From: Edaphosphingomonas laterariae
Lineage (GTDB): Bacteria; Pseudomonadota; Alphaproteobacteria; Sphingomonadales; Sphingomonadaceae
Length of the DNA: 64,000 bases
Direction: 5' to 3'
NCBI RefSeq assembly: GCF_900188165.1
Contig: NZ_FZOS01000012.1
Span: 43,129-107,128 of the forward strand
The notes below the pieces were generated by a model. It was not told where the DNA came from and made no database searches. It saw only the letters and a list, made by a program, of their open reading frames with translations. A program made the position numbers and the translations under genes. Shown here one piece after another: positions 25,022 to 32,731 of this stretch; within the stretch, counting starts at the first letter, position 1; each line of letters opens with the position of its first letter.

Positions 25022-25099
25022 AAGGCCCCCTTTTGTTCTCAGAACTTCTACAGAGGCGACCATCGTTCCGCTAGAGAAATCGATTCCGAAACGAATGGC

Positions 25100-25594
25100 T
25101 TAAATAACAAGCGCGGCATTTTTGTGCGGCGCCTCAAGCGTCGCTGCGCGACGCGAGAGACGGGCCGACCACCGCCAGCTCTTTGGGTTAGCGCGGCGGT
25201 CGGCCCGTCCCTCATTGCGAGGAAAGGAGACAGTTTGGACGGGTGGACCTAACGAACAGGATTTCATGCCGAAGGCTAGGGATGGCAGGGTCTCGTTGGC
25301 AATGCAGTTGCCATAGAGATCGTCATACCCTGTCGAGGGTAGCGGGAGCTTGCGGCAGATGGAGATCGGTAGCCAGCCCCAGAGGGCCAGCAACGCGTTC
25401 ATCAGTTCGACATGCGCCATGGTTTCCGGCTTCTCCGCGCCGACGTCGGCAAAGGTGATGACGTGCGGCCGGATGCCGGCGAGACGAAGCGCCACCAGCA
25501 TCGCCGTGGAATCCACGCCCGCGCCGAAGCAGACGGCGAGAAGCCGGCGCTTCAGCGGACGCAGGCGGGAAATGACGGAGTGGTCGACCGTCAT
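25100..25594 (-). pseudogene. N-terminal fragment of the PAPS-reductase-like gene
   Basis: The ATG at 25594 starts MTVDHSVISRLRPLKRRLLA, followed by VCFGAGVDSTAMLVALRLAG, a PP-loop (modified SGGxDS) of the PAPS reductase / adenine nucleotide alpha-hydrolase family. Conserved sequence runs to GMKSCSL at residues 109-115 (base 25250). After this the frame continues 49 codons into unrelated, low-quality sequence up to 25100. In intact relatives, Trp/Lys-rich sequence and then the part now at 20865-21353 would follow. The gene was therefore split by the TIR island with loss of its middle. Confidence 0.8.
25159..25209. repeat. Inverted repeat near the right end of the TIR island
   Basis: GACGGGCCGA (25159-25168) pairs with TCGGCCCGTC (25200-25209). 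A further CCACCGCC/GGCGG pairing lies inside it, around a loop containing CTCTTTGGG. It lies 40 bases from the right junction and 140 bases before the second ThsB-like start. There is no T-run, so a terminator is not certain; it may be a relic of the inserting element. Confidence 0.55.
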
Positions 25595-26114
25595 GGCCGT
25601 TCCGGTGCGGTCGCTCGCCGGTGGCGTTCTCGGTCGGATTTCGCGTATCGCCGTTCGACCACTGCGCGAGTTCATCGCCTTCTGCCTCGCACGCCTCGCA
25701 GAATGTGCAGGGATGCACGTCCGCCAGCACCCACTGCCGGCGGGCCTGGTCCCAGCGGACGCAGGCATCGCGCACGATGCGATCGCTCCCGCAGCGCGCG
25801 CAGACAGGAATGCCGCCCGGCGCGGCGGTGTCGTGGGACGGCATCGCCAGCATATAGTGGCGTTCAGATGCCGCGATCACGGTGCAGCCCCTGGCAAGCC
25901 ACATAGCGAGGATGCCCGTCAGATATTCGGCCGCGAACACCTCGTAGCCGTCGGTCACCTCGACCAGAGTCAGGGTGATGAAGGTGGGTTGCCGGATTTC
26001 CAGAACCGCGAGCGTGACCTGCCGGTCCTCGCTGGTCTTGTAGAAGCTGTCTTTATGGATGTGCCGGAAGACCGGCTCGGGCACGATCTGATTGTCGGCG
26101 GTCTTGTAGGTCAT
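25323..26114 (-). CDS. Cys-rich (zinc-ribbon-like) hypothetical protein with read-through C-terminus
   Basis: The frame gives 263 residues from the ATG at 26114. The first ~170 look real: MTYKTADNQIVPEPVFRHIH, a beta-rich middle (LEIRQPTFITLTLVEVTDGY), then CxxC at 105-108 and CTFCEAC at 136-142, which could bind zinc. From residue ~175 the frame overlaps the start of the PAPS-reductase-like gene (ATG at 25594) and becomes Arg/Ala/His-rich, typical of shadow reading. The true C-terminus may thus have ended near 25600 before a stop-codon loss or frameshift. The function is unknown. Confidence 0.6.
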   Translation of the reverse strand: MTYKTADNQIVPEPVFRHIHKDSFYKTSEDRQVTLAVLEIRQPTFITLTLVEVTDGYEVFAAEYLTGILAMWLARGCTVIAASERHYMLAMPSHDTAAPGGIPVCARCGSDRIVRDACVRWDQARRQWVLADVHPCTFCEACEAEGDELAQWSNGDTRNPTENATGERPHRNGHDGRPLRHFPPASAEAPASRRLLRRGRGFHGDAGGASSRRHPAARHHLCRRRRGEAGNHGACRTDERVAGPLGLATDLHLPQAPATLDRV

Positions 26115-26233
26115 GATCCGGGCCTTTCTTGAAGTGGCGCACGAGCGCGTCACCCGGCGGGAGACCCGATGGGCGGACCGTGCGATCGTGATGACTGGGA
26201 TGCGCCGGGCTTTCCGACGCTGGATGCGCGGGG

Positions 26234-26422
26234 TCAGGCGACGCGCAGCGCGAGGTTTTCGTCGGTGCGGGGGCGTCGGGTGGTGACGCGGAACGGCTGG
26301 ATGGGATTGCCGGTGCGGACCACGAACTGATCGCGGCCGGACATCGTGCGCCGCTGAAGCGCGATTCTGTAGCAGTTCTCGAACCCGGCGAGCCTGGATC
26401 GGAGAGGAGACAAGGTGGACAT
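26234..26422 (-). CDS. Small basic protein
   Basis: A 62-residue protein, MSTLSPLRSRLAGFENCYRI..., with an ideal GGAGGACCCC ribosome site before the ATG. It is basic, with RTMSGRDQFVVRTGNPIQPF in the middle and an Arg/Thr-rich end. No membrane segment is seen. It lies between two accessory genes on the same strand with moderate gaps. No family is recognised, but the strong start signal and codon use support a real gene. Confidence 0.6.
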   Translation of the reverse strand: MSTLSPLRSRLAGFENCYRIALQRRTMSGRDQFVVRTGNPIQPFRVTTRRPRTDENLALRVA

Positions 26423-26564
26423 GGGGTCCTCCATAAAAAGTGTGTGGGCTGCTGAGGCCCCGGTCCGGTACGCGCGCGTGGCGGCGCTCAGGATGGGGCC
26501 AGCGTCCGGATGCTGCCGACAGTCCGGATGCCGCGGTGTGCCGGTTGGGCCTTGGCCTGGCTGG

Positions 26565-27008
26565 TCATCCGGCCGGCTCGTCGACTTCGACGGCTTCGAC
26601 GGTGATCCGAAACCCGGCCCCATCGTCGAGCACCAGATAGATCTGCGTGCCGCTCTCAACGTCGCAGCTTGCGATGCTGTCGATATTGGCGGTGGTGCGA
26701 TGGGTTTCCGAGATGATGTGGGGCGGACGATCAGCTTCGCATTCGCCGGCCTCGTCGCATTTGGCGATGTGGGTTTCGAAAAGCTCGCAGATCGCGGCGG
26801 CGACTGTGCAGGCGCGTGTCGGGTTGTCGATATTGGGACCGGCGCTCTCGATCGCATCGCGCAGGAACGCGGTCAGGGCGTCGTTGATCGAAACGAGGAG
26901 GCCGCTACGCGCGTTGGAGCCCATGCGGTCCAGATAGCGATCGGGTATGAGGTTGTTGACGGCATGGGTTGCATCATCGACCAGCGCGTCGAATTGGTCT
27001 TCGGTCAT
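26565..27008 (-). CDS. Hypothetical acidic protein
   Basis: A 147-residue protein from the ATG at 27008, which has GAGGAGCGATGC upstream; the longer frame to 27065 lacks such support. It has a helical N-terminal domain (MTEDQFDALVDDATHAVNNL, GLLVSINDALTAFLRDAIES) with three cysteines further on, and a C-terminal beta hairpin QIYLVLDDGAGFRITVEAVEV. No signal peptide is present. It follows the ATPase gene on the same strand with a 74-base gap. The family is not recognised. Confidence 0.6.
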   Translation of the reverse strand: MTEDQFDALVDDATHAVNNLIPDRYLDRMGSNARSGLLVSINDALTAFLRDAIESAGPNIDNPTRACTVAAAICELFETHIAKCDEAGECEADRPPHIISETHRTTANIDSIASCDVESGTQIYLVLDDGAGFRITVEAVEVDEPAG

Positions 27009-27082
27009 GGCATCGCTCCTCGATGGGGCATGACCGATCGAGGCGCGACTGGCGCGACCGGCCATGCACGATGGAAATGGAA

Positions 27083-28780
27083 TCAGGCGGCAGCAGGCGC
27101 AGGCTCGGCGTCATTGTCGGCGAAGGCGGCCTCGACCAGGTAATCCACGGCGCGCACGCTGATCGCCCGGTCCCTGGGGATCAGCCAGGAAACATGTTCG
27201 CGGATCGCCTCGCGCACGCGCTCGATCACGGCGGCGTCCTCGCCGAGCAGCAGCAGATTGGCGGCGAAGCGCGCCTGCATCTCAAACGCGGCCTGCTGAG
27301 TATGATAGCTGTCGGCCTCGCAATCCTCGCTGGGATAGAAGCAGGCGCGTTCGAGCAAACCAGCCAGGTCGAAGGGCTTGATCGCGCAATCGGGACCAAG
27401 CAGGATGACGACCTCCTCAAGGTCGGTCCAGCAATCGCGGGGAATGATCACCACGTCAGCCGGCAGCGCAAGTGTCTCCGTGGTCGCGGCGCAATCGCTG
27501 CTTGCCCGCACGGTCAGTTCCAGCGTGATCGCAGTGACGTGCCCGGAGACAAGGTCCAATGGCACCGGGCTGCCCGCGATATAGTCGAAAAAATCCCCTT
27601 TGCTCCGCTCGACCCGAAACGAGCAGCCCACCAGGCGCGGCAGAGCGTCATACCAGCTATATCCGGCGAAGGCGTCGACAGGATCGACCGGCGTTGCACC
27701 GAGCGGCGCTCCGCAAGCGATCGCGCGGTCGACGCATTGCTCGATATTGGCTTCGTCGATCGGCATCAGGACCATCGGCTCGCCCGCGACCCGCTCGCCG
27801 AGCAGCGTGCCATCGCTTTCGGCGGTGCGCGGTGTCCATGCCGGGAGCCAGGGTGCTGCTTCGGGGAGATCGACGCCGAGCGCCTTCGCCCGCTCCCAAT
27901 CAGCGAAGGATAGCCGATGGTGGCCCTCGCGGGCGATGGTGCGGAAGATCGCGGCCTCGCAGGCTTCGCGCAGGGCGTCGAGCGCCGCGTTCTGCACCAT
28001 TTCCTTGCGGGCGGGCAGCACGAGCTGGAGCGCGGGCGCATCGAGGATATCGACCTTGGCATAAAAGCCCCGGCCGCTATCGGCGTCATGGATGTGCGGC
28101 AGGCGGCACGGCACCGTCAGGCCATGAAAATTGATCCGCGGCTTCTCCCTTTGGATGAGGTGCTCGTCGGCGAAGATGCCGATGGAGCAACCGTTCCATG
28201 TCTCGATCCTCTTGGCGCCGGCCAGGAAGCTCTCCTGCGGCAGGCGGTCGCCGCCGAACCAGATCGGCACTGGGAAGAACCGCGCGGCGTCCTTGACCGC
28301 CTGATCGAGCGTGATGGCCCAGCTTTCGGGCATGTCGATCTCGATTTGCGTGCCCTCGGCGATATCGGATGGAGCGAGATCGAGCGCCTTGCCACTTTCC
28401 CACGCATCCGGCGTGATCGTCGCCTGCCAGCCCGCGCCGAGTTCGGCCGCATGGGACTGGACGGCAATGCGGCGGCCAGCGAGGCTGAACACGCCCATGC
28501 CCGCCGGGTCTTCCGAGCGGGCGATATCCTCGTTCCAGCCGGAATCGCCCAGCGTCAGGAACTTGGCCGGATCGGCGATGCCGCGTCCGTCGTCGCGGAT
28601 ATGCAGCACTGGTCCGTGCTCGCGTTCGACCTTGGCGATGTCGATGCGGGTCGCCCCGGCTCGCCTGCTGTTCTGGATAATCTCGGCGAGCACATCAGCC
28701 ACGCCGCCATTATAGAGTCTGCCGATTTTCGTGAGCAGGGACTGGCCGATTCTGGTGTGGATCGTGGTCGGAAAGGTCAT
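27083..28780 (-). CDS. GHKL (HSP90-like) ATPase
   Basis: A 565-residue protein if started at the ATG at 28780, which has GGAGCTTTCC just upstream, the same leader as several neighbours. The N-terminal ATPase domain is clear: N-box LAEIIQNSRRAGATRIDIAK with Glu33 and Asn37, G1 box HIRDDGRGIAD (60-70), and GDSGWNEDIARSEDPAGMG, which fits the lid/G2 region. This is the fold of HSP90, MutL, gyrase B and MORC-like proteins. The C-terminal ~350 residues match nothing I know. The frame is open upstream without a stop for 128 more codons, so a longer fused protein is possible. Its role on the element is unknown; GHKL ATPases occur in both repair and defence systems. Confidence 0.85.
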   Translation of the reverse strand: MTFPTTIHTRIGQSLLTKIGRLYNGGVADVLAEIIQNSRRAGATRIDIAKVEREHGPVLHIRDDGRGIADPAKFLTLGDSGWNEDIARSEDPAGMGVFSLAGRRIAVQSHAAELGAGWQATITPDAWESGKALDLAPSDIAEGTQIEIDMPESWAITLDQAVKDAARFFPVPIWFGGDRLPQESFLAGAKRIETWNGCSIGIFADEHLIQREKPRINFHGLTVPCRLPHIHDADSGRGFYAKVDILDAPALQLVLPARKEMVQNAALDALREACEAAIFRTIAREGHHRLSFADWERAKALGVDLPEAAPWLPAWTPRTAESDGTLLGERVAGEPMVLMPIDEANIEQCVDRAIACGAPLGATPVDPVDAFAGYSWYDALPRLVGCSFRVERSKGDFFDYIAGSPVPLDLVSGHVTAITLELTVRASSDCAATTETLALPADVVIIPRDCWTDLEEVVILLGPDCAIKPFDLAGLLERACFYPSEDCEADSYHTQQAAFEMQARFAANLLLLGEDAAVIERVREAIREHVSWLIPRDRAISVRAVDYLVEAAFADNDAEPAPAAA

Positions 28781-29164
28781 GGAAAGCTCCGGGCTGGACA
28801 CGGCATCACCACCGCGTCCGATCTCCTCATCCTTCCCTCCGGGATCCGGGATCAGAGGCCGCACCGTCGGACCATGAGGATCGCGCCAGTCGATGTTGGC
28901 GACGATCCACTCGGGCACGAAGTCCCAGTCGAACGACAGGACATAATCGTCCGCGACTTCGGCCCAGGCGGCGTCGACCACATCGGTCCAGCCGAAGACG
29001 GTCATCCGCATGGCGGCGGTGCCAAGTGCAGTGAAACAGGCCCTTATCTGCAAGGCGCGTTCGAGTGCATCGGGATTGGTGACAGGATGGTCGCGCAGCC
29101 CCAGCACGGCTTCCCAGAGACAGGCGGCGGTTTCGCGCGCGAAGGCAGGATCATGGTCTCCCAT
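28781..29164 (-). CDS. In-frame upstream ORF fused to the GHKL ATPase
   Basis: From the ATG at 29164 (AAGGAC 7 bases upstream) about 95 good codons are read: MGDHDPAFARETAACLWEAV to DFVPEWIVANIDW. About 33 weaker codons then lead directly into the ATPase start with no stop. It could be a separate ~100-residue helical protein whose stop codon was lost, or a real N-terminal domain of a 693-residue protein. The strong internal ribosome site at 28780 favours the former. No family is recognised. Confidence 0.5.
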
Positions 29165-29192
29165 GAGCAAGTCCTTTCGATGGATTGATGAT

Positions 29193-29651
29193 TCAGGCGG
29201 CGAGCCGCGCGGGATCGTGCAGGCCCAGATCCGCTGCCGACAGCACCGGCATGAGCGTCTGCAGCCGTTCGAAGGCGCCGGTGAGATCGTCGATTGCTAT
29301 CCACCAGCAGGCGTCGCCTGGATCGGCCGCGTTGCGGTAAACCACCTGAACGAGATCGCTGGTGACCTCCGGGAAGCAGGCGCGGACCAGCATCACCTCG
29401 ACCCGCCGGGCAACTCTTGTGATCCGGCGTCCGAGATCGGCCCGCGCCCGCATGTCGAGGCGGAACCAGAAGTCGGGCGCGATGAGCTGGGCGATATGAA
29501 CGCAGCGTCCCGAGCCGGCTGGGCGCGGCAGGGGGATCGACCGCACCAGCGAACGGCGCTCCACGTCAAGGGAATCGAGCGGAACCAGGGCGCGATACTC
29601 GTAGAACAGCAGCGTGCCGGCGATGCGGGTGCGCGTGATGACGATATCCAT
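29193..29651 (-). CDS. Hypothetical protein
   Basis: A 152-residue protein starting MDIVITRTRIAGTLLFYEYR, with CGGAGATCAT before the ATG at 29651; the longer frame to 29798 overlaps the neighbour. Beta-like segments alternate with helices (CVHIAQLIAPDFWFRLDMRA, VEVMLVRACFPEV, DACWWIAIDDL). No membrane segment or signal peptide is seen. It may be a distant relative of the 20227-20730 protein. It lies 13 bases after the 29665-30312 gene, so the two are probably one operon. Function unknown. Confidence 0.65.
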   Translation of the reverse strand: MDIVITRTRIAGTLLFYEYRALVPLDSLDVERRSLVRSIPLPRPAGSGRCVHIAQLIAPDFWFRLDMRARADLGRRITRVARRVEVMLVRACFPEVTSDLVQVVYRNAADPGDACWWIAIDDLTGAFERLQTLMPVLSAADLGLHDPARLAA

Positions 29652-29664
29652 GATATGATCTCCG

Positions 29665-30312
29665 TCAGGCGGCGAGCCGCGCCGTTGCGCCGGCGGGCTC
29701 GGGTAGATTGAGGTCGCGGCGGATGCGGGCGGCCAGGCGCTTGGGCTGAACGAAGTCATGAACTGCGGCCCAGTAGTTGCGCTCGCCGACGAAGTCATGG
29801 CGGCCGGCGACCTTGCGGAACATCACCTCCCGACCTGCGCCCATGCCGTCGAGGCTGAGCCGGACGTAGAGGTGATCAGCGTGCAGCATCACGTCGCCCG
29901 ATATCGCGGCCCCGCCGCGCTGGGAGGTGATCGTATATCCGTCATCGGCAAGGCCGAGCGCATCGGCGAGCGCCCGCAGCGCCTTGCGGCCATCGGCGTG
30001 GAAAAGCTTCTTCGCGCGCTCGTCATAAGCGACGCCCTTGTTCGCGAGCGCGATCAGGGCGGGCTTGCGGCGCAGGTCGGCGATGGCTTCCATGCACGCG
30101 ACGCGCAGTTCGCTGTTCGGGCGCTGGATCTGCGAGGCGAGCGTGCCGAGGTGGCGTGCAAGCAGGATGACGGCGGGATCGCTGTCATGGGGCCGCCCGG
30201 CGTTGCGGCAGTCCTCGATCGCGGCATTGAGCGCATGAAGCGCGTTTGGCAGCGTGATGAGCGCGGAAGGGTCGAGCGCCTGCTGGTATCGGAAGGGGAT
30301 ATCGTAGGACAT
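29665..30312 (-). CDS. Hypothetical protein, DNA-element accessory
   Basis: A 215-residue protein from the ATG at 30312 (CGGAGATACCCCC upstream). The N-terminal part is helical with a conserved-looking PNALHALNAAIEDCRNAGRP stretch. The C-terminal half has beta strands, ISGDVMLHADHLYVRLSLDG, then RKVAGRHDFVGERNYWAAVH. The fold is unknown to me. It sits in a same-strand run between the PAPS-reductase-like gene and the 29193 gene, with 30-base and 13-base gaps respectively, so co-transcription is likely. Confidence 0.65.
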   Translation of the reverse strand: MSYDIPFRYQQALDPSALITLPNALHALNAAIEDCRNAGRPHDSDPAVILLARHLGTLASQIQRPNSELRVACMEAIADLRRKPALIALANKGVAYDERAKKLFHADGRKALRALADALGLADDGYTITSQRGGAAISGDVMLHADHLYVRLSLDGMGAGREVMFRKVAGRHDFVGERNYWAAVHDFVQPKRLAARIRRDLNLPEPAGATARLAA

Positions 30313-30344
30313 CGGGGGGTATCTCCGAACAATCGGGCGCATCC

Positions 30345-31514
30345 TCACGCCCGCCCCAACCCCGCTTCCTTCCCTCCAGTTTGCCGGTCGCGTGCATTCC
30401 GGGCAGTAAGCAAGGCGTCGAAGCGTGCCCGCACGGCGGCACCGGTCGGATAGCGGTCTTCCAATCCATGTCGGCGAAGGATCACCGACCGCGCCGCCGC
30501 GATGCGGCTCCCCTCGTCGCGCGTCGGGACACGCGGGGGCCATCCTTTCACGAACCGGAGACCGGATGGCATCCCGGCCTCCAGCGCCCGACGTTCGCTT
30601 GCGGCGTGTTTCGCGTCGGCAATCTGCCGCGCGAGGGCATTGGACAGGAGATGCGGCGCGACATCGGCCAGCCAGCGACCGGGCTGAAAGGAAAAGGTCG
30701 ACTCCGCCTCGATCCCGACCAGATGGCGATAGAGATTATGATTGTCTTGCGCGCGCGTAGCCGCGCCGAGATCAGCGGCTGACGCGAGAACGCAAAAGGC
30801 GCAGGACAGCCGGCTCGAGCCATAGCAGCCATAGGCTTCATGAAGCGGCAGGCCGCACGCGTCATGGCCGGCAAGGACATCGACTGTGCGCCAGTCGACC
30901 AGCGGATGCCAGACCATCATGCGCGTGTTGGCGCGATTTCCGGGCTTGGCGAAGCGGTGATCCTCACGCACAACCGGCGTGAATCGCCGTGCCGGGCTTT
31001 CCTCGCGCCGAAGCCCGATCACCGATACGATCGTCTCCCCGGCAAACCGGCGAGCCAGTGCCGGGCCAATGACCTGGGCTTTGAGTTCCGAGGTGCAGAA
31101 CCGCAGCGAGGATGAGGACCAGGGACCGATGAGATTATAGGTTTCGAGCGCTTCGTAGCGCGCCTTTCCGCTCGCGAACCGCTGCTCCCAGCGCGCCACC
31201 ATGTCGCCGGCGGAGCGGCGCACGACCAGGAGCGGAATCTCGAGCCTTCGGGCGATCACCTCGACCATTGCGGGCGTCGAGCGCCACTCGGCGCGGCCAA
31301 GATCGGCATGGACGGCGATACGCCGCTCGCGCGGATGACCGAGGTCGTCCAGCCATTCCATCGCGGCCCATGCGGTCATCGAGGAATCCTTGCCGCCGGA
31401 CAGGCTGAAGGCGAACCAGGCACCCGTCGCGGCGGCCTCGATGATTGCGGGATCGGCGGCGACGGCAGGCGTGCGGCCGGTGAGAGCGCGCGTGCGGCGT
31501 ATAGCAAAGGACAT
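30345..31514 (-). CDS. PAPS-reductase-family (PP-loop) enzyme
   Basis: A 389-residue protein with SLSGGKDSS at residues 37-45, the pyrophosphate-binding PP-loop of PAPS reductases and related ATP-using enzymes. Cysteines at 140 (FCTSELK), 230, 238 and 241 (GCYGSSRLSCAFC) are placed like those of the family and might bind a metal or an iron-sulphur cluster. The start has GGAGCTTTCC upstream. Relatives on mobile elements include DndC-type proteins of DNA phosphorothioation. No DndB, D or E partner is seen here, so sulphur or nucleobase modification is only a possibility. It is distinct from the split gene around the TIR island. Confidence 0.8.
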   Translation of the reverse strand: MSFAIRRTRALTGRTPAVAADPAIIEAAATGAWFAFSLSGGKDSSMTAWAAMEWLDDLGHPRERRIAVHADLGRAEWRSTPAMVEVIARRLEIPLLVVRRSAGDMVARWEQRFASGKARYEALETYNLIGPWSSSSLRFCTSELKAQVIGPALARRFAGETIVSVIGLRREESPARRFTPVVREDHRFAKPGNRANTRMMVWHPLVDWRTVDVLAGHDACGLPLHEAYGCYGSSRLSCAFCVLASAADLGAATRAQDNHNLYRHLVGIEAESTFSFQPGRWLADVAPHLLSNALARQIADAKHAASERRALEAGMPSGLRFVKGWPPRVPTRDEGSRIAAARSVILRRHGLEDRYPTGAAVRARFDALLTARNARDRQTGGKEAGLGRA

Positions 31515-31605
31515 GGAAAGCTCCTGATCACGCCATCAAAAGACGCGACTTCCCATTCCCCCTCCTCTTCGGCTGCCTATAGCTGAGACCGAGTTTCCGA
31601 GGCGC

Positions 31606-31998
31606 TCAATCCTCCCAGTTCTCCGACGCGAGCCCGTCAACGCGGGAGAATTCGCGCAGGTTGCGGGTCACGACCGTGAACCCGCGCGCAACAGCTTGTC
31701 CGGCAATCAGCGTATCAAGTGGGCCGATAGGTGTCCCCGCGCTGGCGAGGACGGCGCGCACTTCACCGGAAACGCGGGCATCTTCGCGCTCGAAGTCGAC
31801 GACCTCGAAACGCAAGGCCGCAATACGATCGAGATTTTCTTTCACACGAACACTGCGGCTCGCGCCATAATAGAGTTCGTGCATGACAACCGTCGAGATC
31901 ACGCAGTCCAGCGGATTGTGTCGTTCAAGGTTCTTCCATAGCTTTTCATGGCCTTTGAGCAGCGCGATCACGCTGTTCGCGTCAAGCGAGTAGATCAT
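31606..31998 (-). CDS. vapC: VapC-type PIN-domain toxin
   Basis: A 130-residue PIN-domain ribonuclease. The ATG at 31998 is preferred to a TTG two codons earlier, which would overlap the antitoxin stop. MIYSLDANSVIALLKG gives the first catalytic Asp (residue 6). HELYYGA gives the conserved Glu, and IGPLDTLIAGQAVARG a later acidic residue. VapC toxins cut specific RNAs, often initiator tRNA, unless bound by the antitoxin. The partner vapB ends 2 bases upstream. The pair probably stabilises the element. Confidence 0.9.
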   Translation of the reverse strand: MIYSLDANSVIALLKGHEKLWKNLERHNPLDCVISTVVMHELYYGASRSVRVKENLDRIAALRFEVVDFEREDARVSGEVRAVLASAGTPIGPLDTLIAGQAVARGFTVVTRNLREFSRVDGLASENWED

Positions 31999-32000
31999 GC

Positions 32001-32249
32001 TCAATCGTCCAGGGAATCGCGTGATTCGAAGCCTTGTGCTTCGCTCCCGGCCTTGCTGACAGCTTCCTCGAAATCCTTATCGACCGGCCCGACCAGTGCT
32101 TTGAGCCAGGCCCAGTCGGACGGAGCCGGTTCAAGGATCACCGCGTCACCATCTCTACGGATACGCACCTGATCGGTGTCGAAGCGGAATTCCTTCGGCA
32201 AGCGCACGGCCTGCGATCTTCCGGTCCAGAATATTCTGGCAATGTTCAT
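32001..32249 (-). CDS. vapB: VapB antitoxin (AbrB/SpoVT-like)
   Basis: An 82-residue protein from the ATG at 32249. The N-terminus [20 protein letters not shown] is the swapped-hairpin AbrB DNA-binding fold usual for VapB. The acidic Trp-rich C-terminus ([20 protein letters not shown]) should wrap the toxin. It lies directly before vapC and is expected to repress their shared promoter, which would lie in the AT-rich stretch 32270-32310. Confidence 0.9.
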   Translation of the reverse strand: MNIARIFWTGRSQAVRLPKEFRFDTDQVRIRRDGDAVILEPAPSDWAWLKALVGPVDKDFEEAVSKAGSEAQGFESRDSLDD

Positions 32250-32379
32250 GACGTCTGCCTCCATTACCCCAATGCAAAGTGATAGGTATCATTGCCATAT
32301 ATCATATTGCAAGGATCGGACAAAGCTGTTTGCCGTCAGGCGGTGAACCGCTCGGACGGCGCCCCCGGGCATCGCACCT

Positions 32380-32526
32380 TCAGGCCGACTTGACGGTTGC
32401 AGCCGCCCGGCGCTGTTTGAATTCAGCCTCGACATCTTCATGCATGGCAGGAGGTTGCTCGCGATCGAGTGCCTTCTGGACCTTCCGGCGGAACCAGACG
32501 TAAGCAGAGAATGACGTCGTGCGCTT
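32380..32526 (-). pseudogene. Relic of a small antitoxin-like gene
   Basis: The frame reads KRTTSFSAYVWFRRKVQKAL and then DREQPPAMHEDVEAEF, which resembles small ParD/RelB-type antitoxins with a W/F-RxKVQxALDDP...PHxxVxAE pattern. No ATG, GTG or TTG lies near the expected start; the frame overlaps the end of the 32525 gene and continues into shadow sequence. It looks like a gene that lost its 5' end. No toxin gene follows. Read as a relic with modest confidence. Confidence 0.4.
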
Positions 32527-32731
32527 AGAGACTGCGCGATGGACGCTGGGCGCTGGAGACCTCCTCGCTCTCCAGTGACCATGTCGATCGCCAGCTTGGG
32601 TCGTCGAAGGCTGGCGCATCGCTTTCGCTCTGCAAGTCGATCGCCGCCTGTAAGTCGGCGGCCTCGACGGCAACCACCATCTCGCGCTCGACGCGGAAGA
32701 CCTGAGCGATGCGTAATTGATAAGATTTCAT
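32525..32731 (-). CDS. 68-residue hypothetical protein
   Basis: MKSYQLRIAQVFRVEREMVV, an N-terminal strand-like part, then a helical acidic region with ADLQAAIDLQSESDAPAFDD. The ATG overlaps the stop of the upstream gene by 4 bases and has GGAGGAGGCC before it, so it is translated with its neighbour. The strand-loop-helix pattern (…VVAVEAADLQAAIDL) parallels that of the 32728-33048 protein (…VAVDATDHRSAMEAADE), which hints at a shared small fold. Confidence 0.6.
   Translation of the reverse strand: MKSYQLRIAQVFRVEREMVVAVEAADLQAAIDLQSESDAPAFDDPSWRSTWSLESEEVSSAQRPSRSL

Larger units (their letters stand above)
21354..25249. mobile_element. TIR/SLOG defence island inserted in a PAPS-reductase-like gene
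   Basis: The limits are where the two halves of the interrupted gene stop matching: 21353 on the left and 25250 on the right. The insert carries an IS21-like istA remnant at its left end, three + strand genes (one frameshifted) and two - strand genes, all TIR or SLOG proteins. It is visibly less GC-rich than both flanks. A 9-base direct repeat, TGGACGGGT, occurs near both ends (21389-21397 and 25236-25244) but is not exactly at the junctions, so it may be chance. No integrase was found. Confidence 0.65.
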
